Positions 24,226 to 40,546 of a DNA stretch of 64,000 nt are shown one piece after another. Numbering within the stretch: position 1 is the first letter of the stretch; each line of letters begins with the position of its first letter. Position numbers and translations under genes: made by a program. Source of the DNA: Hypericum androsaemum (lineage: Eukaryota > Streptophyta > Magnoliopsida > Malpighiales > Hypericaceae); assembly GCA_963995505.1 (NCBI GenBank), contig OZ023198.1, positions 1,984,001 to 2,048,000 on the forward strand, in the 5' to 3' direction. The notes under the pieces were generated by a model, which saw only the letters and a list, made by a program, of their open reading frames with translations, ran no database searches and had not been told where the DNA came from.

Positions 24226-25145
24226 ATCCGTTATCCCAAACTTAATGAGTTAGGAATTCCATCGCTATCTTTTGTAATAAGTGAATACTTCATTAATCCA
24301 ATAGCAACTTTACATCATAGACCAAAAAAGAAAAAAAAGTGATCCCAGGGATTATATTAGGTACGTAACTATACGACAATTACTTTTACTTAACTTATTC
24401 TAGAAATAGAATAAGATGTTGATTACATAGATCCAACGTGGTGTTGTATTAATGTAATCACTCTCCAACACATAGAAGATAATAGAATAAATAAAAAAAA
24501 TTCGATTGTATCTAGTCCGTCCAAGATTATTCTCGTTTTGATGATTCCATAAATCTCACCAAATTTCATTGTTCAATCACGGTTCATCTTTACCACTTAG
24601 TTCTTCTTTTGAGGACGCTTGAATTGTGTGTAGAGATGCGTCATTCTAACATTCGGAAATAAAAGTTTCCGAAACCATTTTTTTTCCAATTACGAGACTC
24701 CAAAATCGGCAATTGGTCAACGGATTAGGGGAAAAGGCTTAATAGTGCTCTCTTATTCCGATTTTCTGTTGGGTGCCAGTACGTGAATATAATTTATTCA
24801 ACGAAACTTGGTTCACCAATATGCGACGTGGACAACAAACATTTAACAAGGTATCTTATTAAATTCAACAAATATTTAGATCAACTAGTGATATACTTGA
24901 TAGAGATCCAAGATTCAAATTCTGGTAGGCATAATTATTGGTGTAAAAATTTACCTTCACAGAAAAAACTAGTGACATACTTGTTATAACTTGACCAAAA
25001 TGTAATGAGTTCAAGTTTTTTGGAATATAAGTGTTAAACTTTGCACCTTTCAAAAGTCTTATCTGACTCGAATTTGGATTAGTCGGCTCAGGGTTAGCCA
25101 GATACCAGGTGGTATAAACCGGAAAAGATATTGTATTTTAAAAAA
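24226..25145. other. Intergenic region
   Basis: AT-rich non-coding DNA left of the MULE. Two small overlapping frames at 24783-25053 have no supporting features. Confidence 0.4.
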
Positions 25146-25460
25146 GAGAAAATTTCACTTTAGTACCATGTAGTTTGACGCTTTTTATTTACAACCCGGT
25201 GGTAAAAAACTTCTTATTCGGGTCCTGAGGTCTTTAAAGGACCTCACAAGTAGCTCCCCCTCTGCCCGAAATTAAAACTGTGTCGTTTCGATCCAGCGTG
25301 GCATGCCAGCTCGAAAATTTTAAATCCCATTTTTGCTGACGTGGCGTTGTACATTTTTCCAAATCAATCCCAGATTAGTTTATTATTTTTCAAAAACTCC
25401 TCTTTTAATATCTTAAATACCCAATCCCACCCACTCTCTCTCATCGAAACCTCTTGCATC
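25146..25460 (+). repeat. MULE left terminal inverted repeat
   Basis: It begins GAGAAAATTTCACTTTAGTACC and includes the GCATGCCAGCTC and GCTGACGTGGCGTTGTAC blocks. The inner end carries a pyrimidine-rich leader (CCACTCTCTCTCATCGAAACC) that should be the 5' UTR of the plus-strand transposase gene. Confidence 0.88.
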
Positions 25461-25762
25461 CCAACCCTAAAAATCCCAAATTCCCACACTCTCTCTCAAA
25501 AATCTCTCCCAACCCAACCATTCATCTCCCTCTTCAAAATTCATGCAACCATTCATCTCCTTCGTCGCAATCCAACCCTTTCCTCTCCCCCCAATCCAAC
25601 CCTACCCTTCCCTCTATTCGAAAGCTCCCGTGAAAACCCAGGCAACCGAAGAGCTATTTTGCAAAAGTTCGTGGTGAGTTAAAGTTAGGGTTCACAATTT
25701 TCTCTATTTTCTGTTACTTTTTTGATGGTTCAAGTGGTTTTATCTTTGTTACAGTTTTCTCT

Positions 25763-27741
25763 TTGCATGCAATGGATAATGTGATGCTGAGGGTTCGTTT
25801 TCACTTTATTGGACATTGGGTGGCTAAGAATGGTGGTAGTAAATATGTTGGTGGTTCCAATTTTGAAGCGGGTATTGGGTTTGATGTGGATCATCTCTGT
25901 TATTGGGACTTTCAAAACTTTTATAAGAAGAAGTTGAAGATTCTGGAGTTTAGGATGTGGTTTAGGAGGGGTCGTGTAGATGGTGATGATGGTCGATTTG
26001 AAATACTTACTGACCATGAAGTGTTGAACATGATAGAATGGCAACGAGATTATGATTTTACTGATGTGTATTGCATGGAAGAGGGATATAACCATATAAG
26101 TGTTGAGGAGTTGTGTAAGAGGATTAAGGATGGCTGTGCGATAGATGCTATAGTTCCAGAAGACCAGTTTGGTGTTGACATACAAGAGGAAAATTGGAGC
26201 GATGACAGTGATGTTAAATTTGTCAATGTGGATGAACAAGAGTCAAGTGACGATTCTGATTATATAGATGAAGCTCACTTGTTTGAGGAAGAAGTGAATG
26301 TTTCTAAAAATGTAGAGTCTGAACAAGCAGATGGTGAACAAAATGTGGTGGCTGAACAAGTAGATGGTGAACAAAATATGGTGGATGAAGGAGTGAGTAA
26401 ACAAAATTGGTGGCTGAAGAAGGAGAGGGTGAACCTGAGGAGGCCGAAGAGGCTGAACAAGTGGCGGCTAAACAAAATGTGCTAGAACCTAATGAAGAAG
26501 ACCTTGTGATTTTTGGTGACACTGAGTTATATGATATGAGAGACTCGGACAATGATGGAGTTAAAGACTACCCTTGGTTTTATGATGATGTATATGTGAA
26601 AGAGAAGTTATTTCTATGCACTGGTATGATGTTTAAGTCAGTTGAAGATCTTAGGAAAGCTTTGAAAATATCGAACATCCATAGAGGAGCTGATTGCGAG
26701 TTTAAGAAAAATAACAAATAAGTGGTCAGACTTGTTTGTAAGAAGGATTGTGGGTTGAAAGTGCATGCATCGCGTATAAATGAAGAAGGATGCTTCCAAA
26801 TCAAGACCTTCTATTCTGAGCACAAATGTCCTCGCGCGTAGAACAACCGCCTCATCTCATCTAGGTATGTTTGTATGATCCTAAATTAATGTGAACTGAT
26901 GTATCATTGTGAACTAATTTCTGTCATACGTCAGGCATATAAATTTCTTGAGGACATTCGTGACAATCAAACTTGGACTGTGCTTGTGATGAAAAAGATG
27001 GTTCAGAAGAAATTGAGGGCTAGTGTATCGCTACAGTAGTACTACCGAGCAAAGCAAAAGGCATTGAATATCATCCACAGAGATGCGAAGGCCCAATATT
27101 ATAGATTATGAGACTATGGTGCTGTTATTTTGTCATCAAATCAAGGGAGTTGGGTAAAGATAAGCACAAGATAGAGTTCTCCTAGATATATCAAACAAGT
27201 TGTACCCTTACAAGACCGTCCAACTTTGGTGCCTCTTCCTTTAGTACCTCAGTTCAAGTACATGTATGTCAGGTTTGCAGCACAAAGGTAAGCTTTCTTT
27301 TCTAGTTTGAGGGCATTCGTTGGGTTGGATGGCTGTTTCTTGAAGGGTGTTGTGGGAGGACAAATGTTATCTGCAGTGGCTAGAGATGGGAACGAGACTA
27401 TATACCCTTTGGCCGTTACAATTGTCGATACAGAAGACAAATCATCTTGGCTATGGTTTCTACATAATATAATTGATGATTTTGGCCATCCAAATGATAC
27501 AAAAATGGTATTCATGTCCGATAAGCAGAAGGTAATTATTTGTGGATGTCTATTTGTTTGTATTCAGTTCAGATGTTTCCTCTTTGTATAAGATAATTGA
27601 TGTATTGTATGTTTGTTTGTATTGCAGGGTCTCCAAGAAGCCATGAATATTCTAATGCCCGGAGTTGAGCATCGCATATGTGTGAAGCATTTGTATGAAA
27701 ATTTTAAAGACACGTTCAAGGAACAAGCATACAAGGAGTAA
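25763..27741 (+). pseudogene. MULE transposase (MURA-type), decayed
   Basis: In order: a PB1-like N-terminal domain (25763 to about 26110, with WVAKNGGSKYVGG); an acidic linker; a MuDR DNA-binding domain (about 26590-26840, with CKKDCGLKVHASR); and the MULE DDE core (about 27310-27741, with FVGLDGCFLKG holding the first Asp, VTIVDTEDKSSWLWF, and CVKHLYENF). Damage includes a one-base frameshift in an A/T run near 26408 and in-frame stops at 26719, in the 26950-27120 exon and at 27739. Introns are plausible at about 26864-26934 (gtatgt...gtcag) and 27532-27627 (gtaatt...tgcag). The catalytic Glu region and SWIM finger are absent. By family knowledge it would have excised and reinserted elements with matching TIRs. 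Confidence 0.88.
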
Positions 27742-28031
27742 CTATGGCAAGCTGCAACAACAGGAAGCAGCAGTCAAGATTTGATGCTTGTATGGATAAG
27801 ATAAAAAAGTTACCTAATGGAGAAGATGATGTCACTTTTCTAATGAGGAATGACCCTCGAAGTTAGTCAAGAAGCCACTTTAGTGCATATTGTAAGACTG
27901 ATCTTGTTGTTGTACTTCATAAGTATGGCTAAATTACAATGATGAGTTGCAATTTTCTGTAGAAAAAGGGCAAGCAATAACCTCCAAAGCGATGGCAACA
28001 ACTCTGTTTCCCACTTGTAAGGAGGTGGATC

Positions 28032-28223
28032 TTACCACATAAAAAAATTACACATTTTCTCACCAGTTTTGCTATAACGACCACATCTGTAGAATCGTCT
28101 CCCAGCATTTTGTGATGTCTTCGCCATTTGCAAAGTTGAGGAGATACCACAACCACATATCTTCATCTTACATTTTTTAGATTCCATACTCGAAGTAACT
28201 CGACTCAATACCTGGGTTCTCAT
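28032..28223 (-). CDS. zf-GRF domain small protein carried by the MULE
   Basis: A 63-residue minus frame; an alternative start is Met13. It has the GRF-type zinc finger: CGCG (about residues 24-27), RRFYRCGRYSKTGEKMCNFF with the second Cys pair, and the aromatic FF-x-W end. zf-GRF domains bind single-stranded nucleic acid in other proteins. Plants have many short uncharacterised GRF proteins with a C-terminal coiled coil or membrane helix. Here the frame ends right at a GTAAGA donor-like site, so a lost or unidentified second exon is likely. It lies inside the MULE, opposed to the transposase and next to the right TIR, whose pyrimidine-rich leader would be its 5' UTR. Whether it is expressed is unknown. 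Confidence 0.6.
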   Translation of the reverse strand: MRTQVLSRVTSSMESKKCKMKICGCGISSTLQMAKTSQNAGRRFYRCGRYSKTGEKMCNFFMW

Positions 28224-28476
28224 CGGCTATCTGAGCTCTACTCATTTCCTTAGCTCAATACCTGAGCTCAGCTTTCAAGCAACTCGAAATAGGTTCTCCT
28301 CGGCTCAACTCGAAATGACTTCAGATCCTCGAACACATGAGCTGGGTTATGACCTTCATGGCTTCCTCCAGAGCTTAGCTTCAATGATAGTAGAAGAAAG
28401 AGAGATGAGCGTGGGGGATGGAATTTTTGGTTTGGGAAAGAAGAGAGATGAAAAGTGAATGTTAGGGTTTGAGCTG

Positions 28477-28790
28477 GGAGAGGTTTCGAAGAGAGAGAGT
28501 GGGCGGGATTGGGTATTTAAGATATTAAAAGAGGAATTTAAATAATAATAATAAACTAATTTGGGATTGATTTGGAAAAATGTACAACACCACGTCAGCA
28601 AAAACAGGATTAAAAATTTCCGAGCTGGCATGCCATGCTGGATTAAAACGACGCAGTTTTAATTTCGGGCAGAGGGGGAGCTACCCGTGAGGTCGTTTTG
28701 AAACCTCAGGGACCCGAATAAGAAGTTTTTTACCACAGGTTGCAAGTAAAAATCTGCCAAATTACAGAGTACTAAAGTGAAGTTTTTTCT
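28477..28790 (-). repeat. MULE right terminal inverted repeat
   Basis: Inverted copy of the left TIR, ending TACTAAAGTGAAGTTTTTTCT. It faces the zf-GRF frame and would supply its promoter. Confidence 0.88.
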
Positions 28791-28797
28791 TAAAAAA

Positions 28798-30647
28798 TAG
28801 ATTCTGCCAATGGAATCGTCCCATTAATCGACGTACTCAAATTTTAATACGTTGTGGATCTATAAATAAGGTCTCCCACGGAAGAAGTTCCTCAACATCT
28901 CAGCGTTCATCTCACAAGAGAGGAAGAGAGGTCTTATATGATTAGAAGAAGTGTTTGGTGCCCAAGGATGACTTGCCTAATTTCTCTGTTTAGCTTCGGC
29001 AAAAAAATTAAGCATATCGAGCTGGCTATTAGCTTGGATGGAATTGCTTATTTTCCTCCATTATTTTATCCAACCTTTTCTTGATCCTTCAATAACAAAA
29101 TGTTCTTAAAAAAATATTTGATGTGCGTGAGGCAGGCAAAGTTATAACACAATATACAAACCGTACTTAGATTCAAAGTTTTGGATTCAAATCTCATGAA
29201 TTATAAAAATTATTATTAGAATACTCATCCTAAAATAGAGAATGATAATACTCAAATTTGAATATAAAAGTTTCAAAAAATGTATCCACAAAATCCTACC
29301 AAAAAAAGTTATCCACAACATATAGTACTGGGCCGGGGCAACCATATGGGCTGAAGCGAAGAACATGTGCAATCTTTGTTGTCTTCTCAATATTCTATAC
29401 CCAGCAATGATCTGGACAATTCTTGCAAAAATAAAACCATTATCTGTAAGTACATTCCAAAAAATAACTATTATAAAATTAACCAACTAGAAATTTTAAC
29501 ATTTTTTGGTAAGTGATTTTAACATTGAATTACTTGGATATATAAAATAGAGAGAGTGGATGGAGATAATAATAATAATAACAATTTCTCATCAATCAAC
29601 GAGTATCAAATAAATGTTATATCATGTAGTGTAGATCGGAAAAAAATATCACACAATAATATAAATAATGGTGGTAGTGAAAAAATGCTACTAAAATGAT
29701 GGTCATTTCAAGTTAGTAGATTTGCTCCGTCCTGGAGTTACAAACTTATAATCTAAAAATCGAGTTAATTCCATGATTATAAATTTATACCATATCCGTC
29801 CAATTCGAATAGGCTTTTTTATACATTCTCATACAATTTGGTCATCAATTTCACACCGAGGCCCACTTTCCCTATCCACTGGCTTTTTTTTTTATATCTC
29901 CAGCCCAACTGTTAATTTTTTTTGGCAACCAGAAAAACTGGCAACTTCCAGGCGATGAGGATCGGAACCTAACAAGGTGAAAAGACGAAACACCCCCGGC
30001 CCACCTTCCTCATTTTCCGCGTCTTTTCTTCTTCTGCCTACCTAGTACACTAACAAGTAACAACTACTTAAACTAATCCATGAGTAAGTTGTTATCGTCT
30101 GGTTTTGATTTTGAGTTCTTAATAATATACAACGTTAAATATTTAATAGAAATTTTTTGATATCTTTCAAAAAAATTTGTCGACTTAAAATTAAATTAGT
30201 CAAACCAAATAAATCGGATACCAGATAAACAAAAAATCTATCAACACGTCCACTAGTCCAATCCATCCGACCATACGTACCGGAATTGACTAATTTCCCA
30301 TTAAAATATCTAATCAAAATCCCATACGCCTCATTTATCTTTTTATCTAAACTTTATTTAGAAATTAATAAAAAATGGGCAGTAGGTGAAAAAAAATCAT
30401 AAAATATGGTATGCTGTAAATTATATTCATCTCACTTTATCTAACTTCACCTAATTTTCTCGTTCCAAACACAACAATCTCAAAAAGTGTACATTGCCCT
30501 CTTCATTCTCCGATAAGGGGTATTTTTGGGAGAAATTTTGAATAAGTGTCACAAATGATGGAGACCACACTGATACATTTTTAATGGCCCAGAAGCAGAA
30601 GAAATTTGGAATATTAATTAAAATAATTTTTTGAATATTAGATGGTA
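28798..30647. other. Intergenic region
   Basis: No gene. At about 28840-28940 a TATAAATA box followed by a CT/AG-rich transcribed-looking segment resembles an LTR or promoter fragment. The remainder is AT-rich. Confidence 0.35.
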
Positions 30648-30655
30648 TTAATAAG

Positions 30656-31089
30656 TATAGTTTTTAAAAATGTGGTCCAACCGGTCGGATCACAAATTAG
30701 ACTCAAACCCGGGTCAGAAAAGGTGGTTAGGACGCCAACTTTACCAACCGGATGAAATTCGGTCGGACCGGACATGTTGGTCAATTTTTCTGACTCGGAC
30801 CGGGTCGTCTGACCAATTTTGCCCAACCCAAACCAAAAAATTTTAAAAAAATCAGATCCGAACTCGATTTTTCGAAATCAACACAAAATAAACTAAATCA
30901 ACATAGAAAATAATGTTAGAGATAAAATAAATAGACCAATATATGGAGAATATATATTTTTAAACATATAATTTAGTATATATATTATTTTAAAATAAAA
31001 AATACATATACAAAAATCTGGTCGGACTGGTTGACTCGGAAGTCGGACCAAAATTCGGGTCGACCTCCGGGTCGTTTTTGAAAAATATG
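30656..31089. mobile_element. hAT-type MITE
   Basis: A 434-bp element flanked by a perfect 8-bp repeat TTAATAAG (30648-30655 and 31090-31097). The inverted ends are imperfect: TATAGTTTTTAAAAA at the left against CATATTTTTCAAAAA (rc of the right end). The interior has repeated GGTCGGACC and GGGTCG blocks in both orientations near the ends and an AT-rich centre. No transposase is present. Confidence 0.75.
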
Positions 31090-31097
31090 TTAATAAG

Positions 31098-31593
31098 AGA
31101 CATTCATATTAATTTTAAATTAAGAACTACATGAATTTCGTCACATACTCCAAAATAATCCTTATAGTGTTATACCGATCTGTCTAGTTAAAATCTTTAT
31201 TTAAAAATGTTGTCTCTTTAATTGTAACAAACGTTAAACAATAAAAAAGCTTCGTATTTTATCAAAGATTAATGAATTTGGTCAGTTGATTTGCAAAGAA
31301 AAAAATCGAATTCTATTTTGTGGTTTAGGTTCTTTAACAATCTGTGACCTAACAAAACATTCACAACAACAGGAAAAGTCGTATTCGGATCCCGTTCATA
31401 AGGAGAGAGATTAGAATCTTCCCCTCTCCCCCCTCCGACGAGGCAAAAGAAAATAAAAACAAAAATAAAAAATAGGAGGGAGAAGAGGGGGGAGAGAGAG
31501 AGAGCTTCTACTGATTCCTCCATTAGATCCGAAACAATTAGAATTAACCACGACGAGATAAGGAAGAAGAAAGGCTAAGAGCTTAGAGGTGAA
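31098..31593. other. Promoter region of LCB2
   Basis: Sequence between the MITE and the LCB2 leader. It contains a purine-rich stretch (AGGGGGGAGAGAGAGAGAG, about 31486-31504). No convincing TATA box was identified. Confidence 0.4.
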
Positions 31594-31656
31594 GGTAGAG
31601 AGAGGAAGGAGAAGGGGAAGGAGAAGGAGAAGGAGAAGGAGAAGGAGAAGGAGAAG
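31594..31656 (+). repeat. GAGAAG/GGAGAA microsatellite in the LCB2 leader
   Basis: Tandem AAGGAG triplet-type repeat (about 10 units) ending four bases before the LCB2 ATG. It would be in the 5' UTR. It reads as poly-Arg or poly-Leu in false frames. Confidence 0.85.
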
Positions 31657-31660
31657 AGAG

Positions 31661-36192
<4,532 letters not shown>

Positions 36193-37981
36193 AATTGAGA
36201 TCTGTCTGTCTATTGCAGAAGCCCTAGGACGACTTCTTAGTTGGGTCTTTTGAATTTTCCTGGAGGATCACCAGATATTGTAGTTCTATTCTCTGTCCAT
36301 TTACAGATGCATCGAAACTTGTTCGTTTCCTTGTCTTTCCAACGGGGTTATTCCATGGGATTTTGGTATCTTATTGTAATTATCTAATTCGTTCATCGTT
36401 TACCATATTAACTTCCACTTCAGCTGCGCTGGCGTATGACAAGTTCATCTACATTCAGCTGCGTCGAGTTCGGCCGGCCAAATCGCAAGGCTCGAGAAAG
36501 GTAGATGTAATCATCGGAAGGGAGATCGAAGGCCGTCCTGCCTTTAGCATCCGGAAGTACTTACTTGGAATTGCATGAGCTGTTGTCTTGAATGTTGCAC
36601 GTCTTGTTTCTTCTGTGTGTCGGGCCAGATCACATTTGTTTTAGTTGAAACACCCACTAAACTTAGATGATCAAGAAGCTATCATAAGAACCATGATGAT
36701 GAAATATGATCATACTTGTATTTGGTAAATATCAGATGAGACCCAAGATTCTCTCAGGATTAAGCAAGGAAGCGGGTGAAAAGTGAAAAACTGATTAGTG
36801 GAGATCACAGCTGCACATTAGGATATCCAAGGCATAGGGTACCAAAGCTCGAAGTTTGGCGTCCAGCAACATTGACCACAATCTTGTGCAAATCATATGT
36901 ACACCCGGTCTCCCCGAAGAGACGAGAGATATCCCTCGGCAACCATCCCAACGCAAACATCGAAGGATCACGGAACAACTCTGCGCGGGTCTTCCGGCGA
37001 CGATACGCAACGAATCGTCCAACAACATGAGAAAACATCAGTGTCACTGATGCACTCCTGTTGGTTCGGGATACGAAAACACCGATCAAGGAACCCTCAG
37101 AAGAAGCAAGAGATTAACTTGTCATGTAATGATAGCAGCTAGCCCCAGCTTCTGCTTCCTGTACAACTAATAGGATCTCTCCAGGTGAATCTAATTCAAT
37201 AGGCACACAAGAGAACAGCTCCCCGAACCGAGTCTCAACGGGACCCTAAGAAGTGACTTCAGTTAAAGTGATGAATGGTCAACGAATTGCTGTCCATCAA
37301 AATGGTAAGTAACTTGTATTTTTTAACTTCATAACTTGAAGAATCTATAGAGTTTTTTGAGTACTGACCAACATATATCCCATGAATCTTTGCAGATTGC
37401 CATATATGTATCCGCTTCCAAATGACATGCACCAAAATTTCATGCAAAAACCCTACAATGGAGTTGAGCAGCCCTAGTCCCAACATGGCTGGTATCAATG
37501 ACAAACCACAAATTGACCCGGATCTGATTATGCTATAACTTCAATTCATTTCCTGCACAGCGTCATTAGACATGATAGCAATTCGAAACCGATGGTCAAA
37601 AGAGAGCAATTGAGGCTTGGAAGGTGAGGTACATAGTTCAAGAGGAATAAAGACGGCTAATCGAAAGCAAACTAGGGCAAATGCTTTCTTTGATCACAAA
37701 AGTGATAAACTACATTGGCAAGAGAATGCAAAACAGAAGTTGCTTTGAACTGAAATTCCATTATGGTCAAGGAGCAGAACTGAACAAAAAGTACTATCCT
37801 ACATATATCAAGAAAGAAGAAATAAAAACCCCACTAGAAATTAGCATTCAAAAAGCTCAAACAAAAAACATCTCAAAACTAAAGCTTCAGAGGTTCAGAC
37901 GTGATGCAACTTTGATTACCATGGCTGAGACATCCCCGTCTACTACGAAGAACCCCGAAGCATCATCACAATCGAGAGACC
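36193..37981. other. Convergent interval between LCB2 and the SAM gene
   Basis: It contains the 3' UTRs of both genes and several exon-like GC-rich islands (36420-36580, 36800-37090, 37114-37245, 37390-37530). The clearest, 37245 to 37114 on minus, follows a good acceptor (TTCTTAG) and stays open for 43 codons before TAA. I could not connect these islands into one gene or recognise a product. Confidence 0.35.
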
Positions 37982-38812
37982 TCAGGAGAACCCCCTCCCG
38001 AGCTTCTGAATCGCGCAAAACATCTTCCTCCTCGAACCAACAGCGCTAATCCCCATATCCTTCAAATCCTCCAACGTCAACATTGGCAAAACCTCATCAT
38101 CCACCTCGTGAACCTCGAAAACAGGCGCGTACCGCCCCAACCCTATACTATTAAGCCAAACCCTCACCGCGTCCTCCCCACCCCCACGACCGCTACACCC
38201 CACATTGTCATTCCCGTACTCCCTCGCATCATTATCCGAAGGACCCGACAACTCCACCCCATCAAGACGACTAAAGCCCCCGTCTTTCCTCCCACTACAA
38301 TCTATCGGGCTCTCCGAATCCTCCACATTAAACCCTTTACCGCTATACCCGTCTTCCTCCTCCTCCTCCTCCTCGGCCACGTCACCCTTACCGCTATCCC
38401 TCCCCTCCCTATCCTCCAAACCGTTACTCCCATTCCCCGCGGTATCCTCGAATTTCGAGTCTTTAGCCCAATTGGACCGGGGCCGCTTCGCCGCGGCGGG
38501 GAGGGCGGCGACCTGCCGCTTGATATCCAAATTGAATTCTCTCTCCTCCCCTAGGGTTCCCGCCAGGTTGGTTAGGGCACGGGTCCTCGAATCCGAAAGG
38601 TTCTGGCTTTGGTTGCCGTGGGCCCGGAACTGCCGACGCCGGGGATGGGCGCCGGCGCCGGCGGCGTCGTATAGTTGGGCCTGGTCGCCGCCGATGTCGC
38701 CCAGTCGGACACTGGGCCTCCTCTGCCGCTTCCTGCCGATAGTTTCCGGCTGGCTGGCGGCGGCGGCGTTGGTGTTGGTCGGGTCGGGCTCCAGGGGATG
38801 GACCGCCGCCAT
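37982..38812 (-). CDS. SAM-domain protein, probably nuclear
   Basis: An intronless frame of 276 residues. Residues about 24-36 (TIGRKRQRRPSVR) are a basic, nuclear-localisation-like patch. The middle is acidic and low complexity (a Glu run near 150). The C-terminus, about 213-271, is a sterile alpha motif: VRVWLNSIGLGRYAPVF, then LEDLKDMGISAVGSRRKM, the classic core of helices 4-5. SAM domains mediate protein-protein self-association or, in some cases, RNA binding. Plants have small SAM proteins of this C-terminal type with unknown roles. Start at 38812 is the first Met and the only one upstream of the basic patch. Opposite-strand frames at 38108-38846 are shadows. Confidence 0.88.
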   Translation of the reverse strand: MAAVHPLEPDPTNTNAAAASQPETIGRKRQRRPSVRLGDIGGDQAQLYDAAGAGAHPRRRQFRAHGNQSQNLSDSRTRALTNLAGTLGEEREFNLDIKRQVAALPAAAKRPRSNWAKDSKFEDTAGNGSNGLEDREGRDSGKGDVAEEEEEEEDGYSGKGFNVEDSESPIDCSGRKDGGFSRLDGVELSGPSDNDAREYGNDNVGCSGRGGGEDAVRVWLNSIGLGRYAPVFEVHEVDDEVLPMLTLEDLKDMGISAVGSRRKMFCAIQKLGRGFS

Positions 38813-40546
38813 GGAGTTGGGTATATTTACCTTTTTGTCCTCTTAACGAGACCTAATCTCCTATCCCGGCCCAGAGGATTAATAGGCTTTCTAGAGAGAG
38901 AGGGGAATGAGGGGTGACAGTAGGACGCGTGTCCCGATGGGGAGAAGAGGAAGGAACTATTTCGGATTCGGGTGGTTAATCTAAGTTCGAGTTAGTCGAG
39001 AAGTGGCAAATCCGGAACAAATATTTCGGTTTTAAGAATAGTAGAGTTACTGTTATTATTAGTATTCTTTTTGCATTTCGCCTGTAATTTAATGGGCCGT
39101 GACTCGTTATTCCGCAAATTAGGGAACTTGACCTTTCCTATTTCGGTTTCCAATTCTTAATAACTGGGTTATTTGTTTTAATAAAAACTACTGATCAGTT
39201 CTATCGAAGATTTTTAACGTTATAATAAATAGTTATATTTAGTATAATTATATCAAATAGCTCTAAATACTTATTTCTTTTGTTGCAAAATTTATCTATC
39301 AAAAATATTAATTTAACCATTTTTAATTTAATAAAATCCTAAAAGTTCATATAAAAAACCAAACTCTATAAGTTAATTTTTTCCAAAAAATGGTCAATTA
39401 GATCTTGACTGACCGGTCTGAACTGATGTACTTTATCAGGTCCCGGTGCAACGGGTCCAACTCGAACTAGATTAGTTCTCCGAGTCGAACCGAACTTGTT
39501 CTACCCAAACGCTCGCCTCTACGCATTACAAATCCGGGAGGTTTTCCTTTTGGAAAAATTAATATTTGGTCTCCTGTATTTCTGAGATAATGCACTTTCA
39601 TCTCCATCGAAAACCCGAAAATCTCGCATTAATCGAAAAATTAGACATCTAATTTGCATGATTGGACAGCGAAAGTATCTTTTGCAGTCATCAGAAGTGG
39701 CGAACTGCTAGGAACGGCTGCTTGTCGGAGAATCATGGAGTTTCCGGCGTACACAAAGGAGGCAACAGGTTAAGAGGAGGGATCATTGTTTGTGAAGGGT
39801 TGGGAAGGAGAGATAGGCCGATCGAGTAATCTAGATTTGAACCATGATAATTACAAACGGCGAAAAAGCTATCTACCAAATTAGACACAAGTGCATTCTC
39901 AAATATTGAACTCGAGATTATAGATAATCTTGAAGAACGCATCAATGGTTAAGAAGGGCCAATAAGTGAAATATTAAACCTTCTTTTTTACAAACTTTTG
40001 ATTTAATCTTCAAAGGGAAAAGGTTAGGACCCACCATTATCAGATGATGGATCTGAGCACCACCCAATTGATCATCACTTGCAAATCATTAACTAGTAAA
40101 GCGATTCATCTGATGGACAAAATGATGCAGATTTCTGATGAACGAAGCCAAGTCATAGAACCAAGGCTAAAGTGGGACACCATCAAAATGCACATTCATG
40201 GAGACGAAAGACGACAGAGGCCGGACAACTAACGAACAGAGAATCACCATCTCAGGGGATCCAAGGAACAGAATGGCATTCAGTTTCGTCTGCTGAACGT
40301 TGATTTGTCCAACAAGACGGTCGATTTTTGTTGCTGTCGAAGCTTTGGAAAGAATGCTATAGTAACCGGAGAGCGAGATGCTTACAATAGTGAGCAGAAA
40401 CAGAGTATTCCTGGATTAGTGTCATTGCGTAGCTCAAGCCCGGAAAGATTTAACGCTTGCTCATATCCCATGCAGTCTGCAAGGCGATCGACACCTTGAT
40501 AAATTTAATCAGTGGCTCTGCATGAGGGCTTCTGTTTTTCCGAGTT
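38813..40546. other. Intergenic region
   Basis: SAM gene promoter at the left, AT-rich DNA, and the probable 3' UTR of the sialyltransferase-like gene at the right (to about 40030). At 39405-39520, CCGGTCTGAACTGATG and GGGTCCAACTCGAAC blocks look like transposon debris. No gene is supported; the frame at 40044-40232 lies in the 3' flank. Confidence 0.4.

Larger units (their letters stand above)
25146..28790 (+). mobile_element. Mutator-like element (MULE) with long TIRs
   Basis: A 3645-bp DNA transposon bounded by long terminal inverted repeats of about 315 bp (25146-25460 and about 28477-28790, roughly 85-90 percent identical by eye). TAAAAAA occurs directly outside both ends (25139-25145 and 28791-28797), consistent with a decayed 9-bp MULE target duplication. 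The interior encodes a broken MURA-type transposase on plus (25763-27741) and a zf-GRF frame on minus (28032-28223). The C-terminal SWIM zinc-finger part of the transposase is missing, so this copy cannot be autonomous. Confidence 0.9.

Noticed and set aside
38108..38917. Plus frames over the SAM gene
   Set aside because: Antisense shadows; the minus frame has the SAM fold signature.
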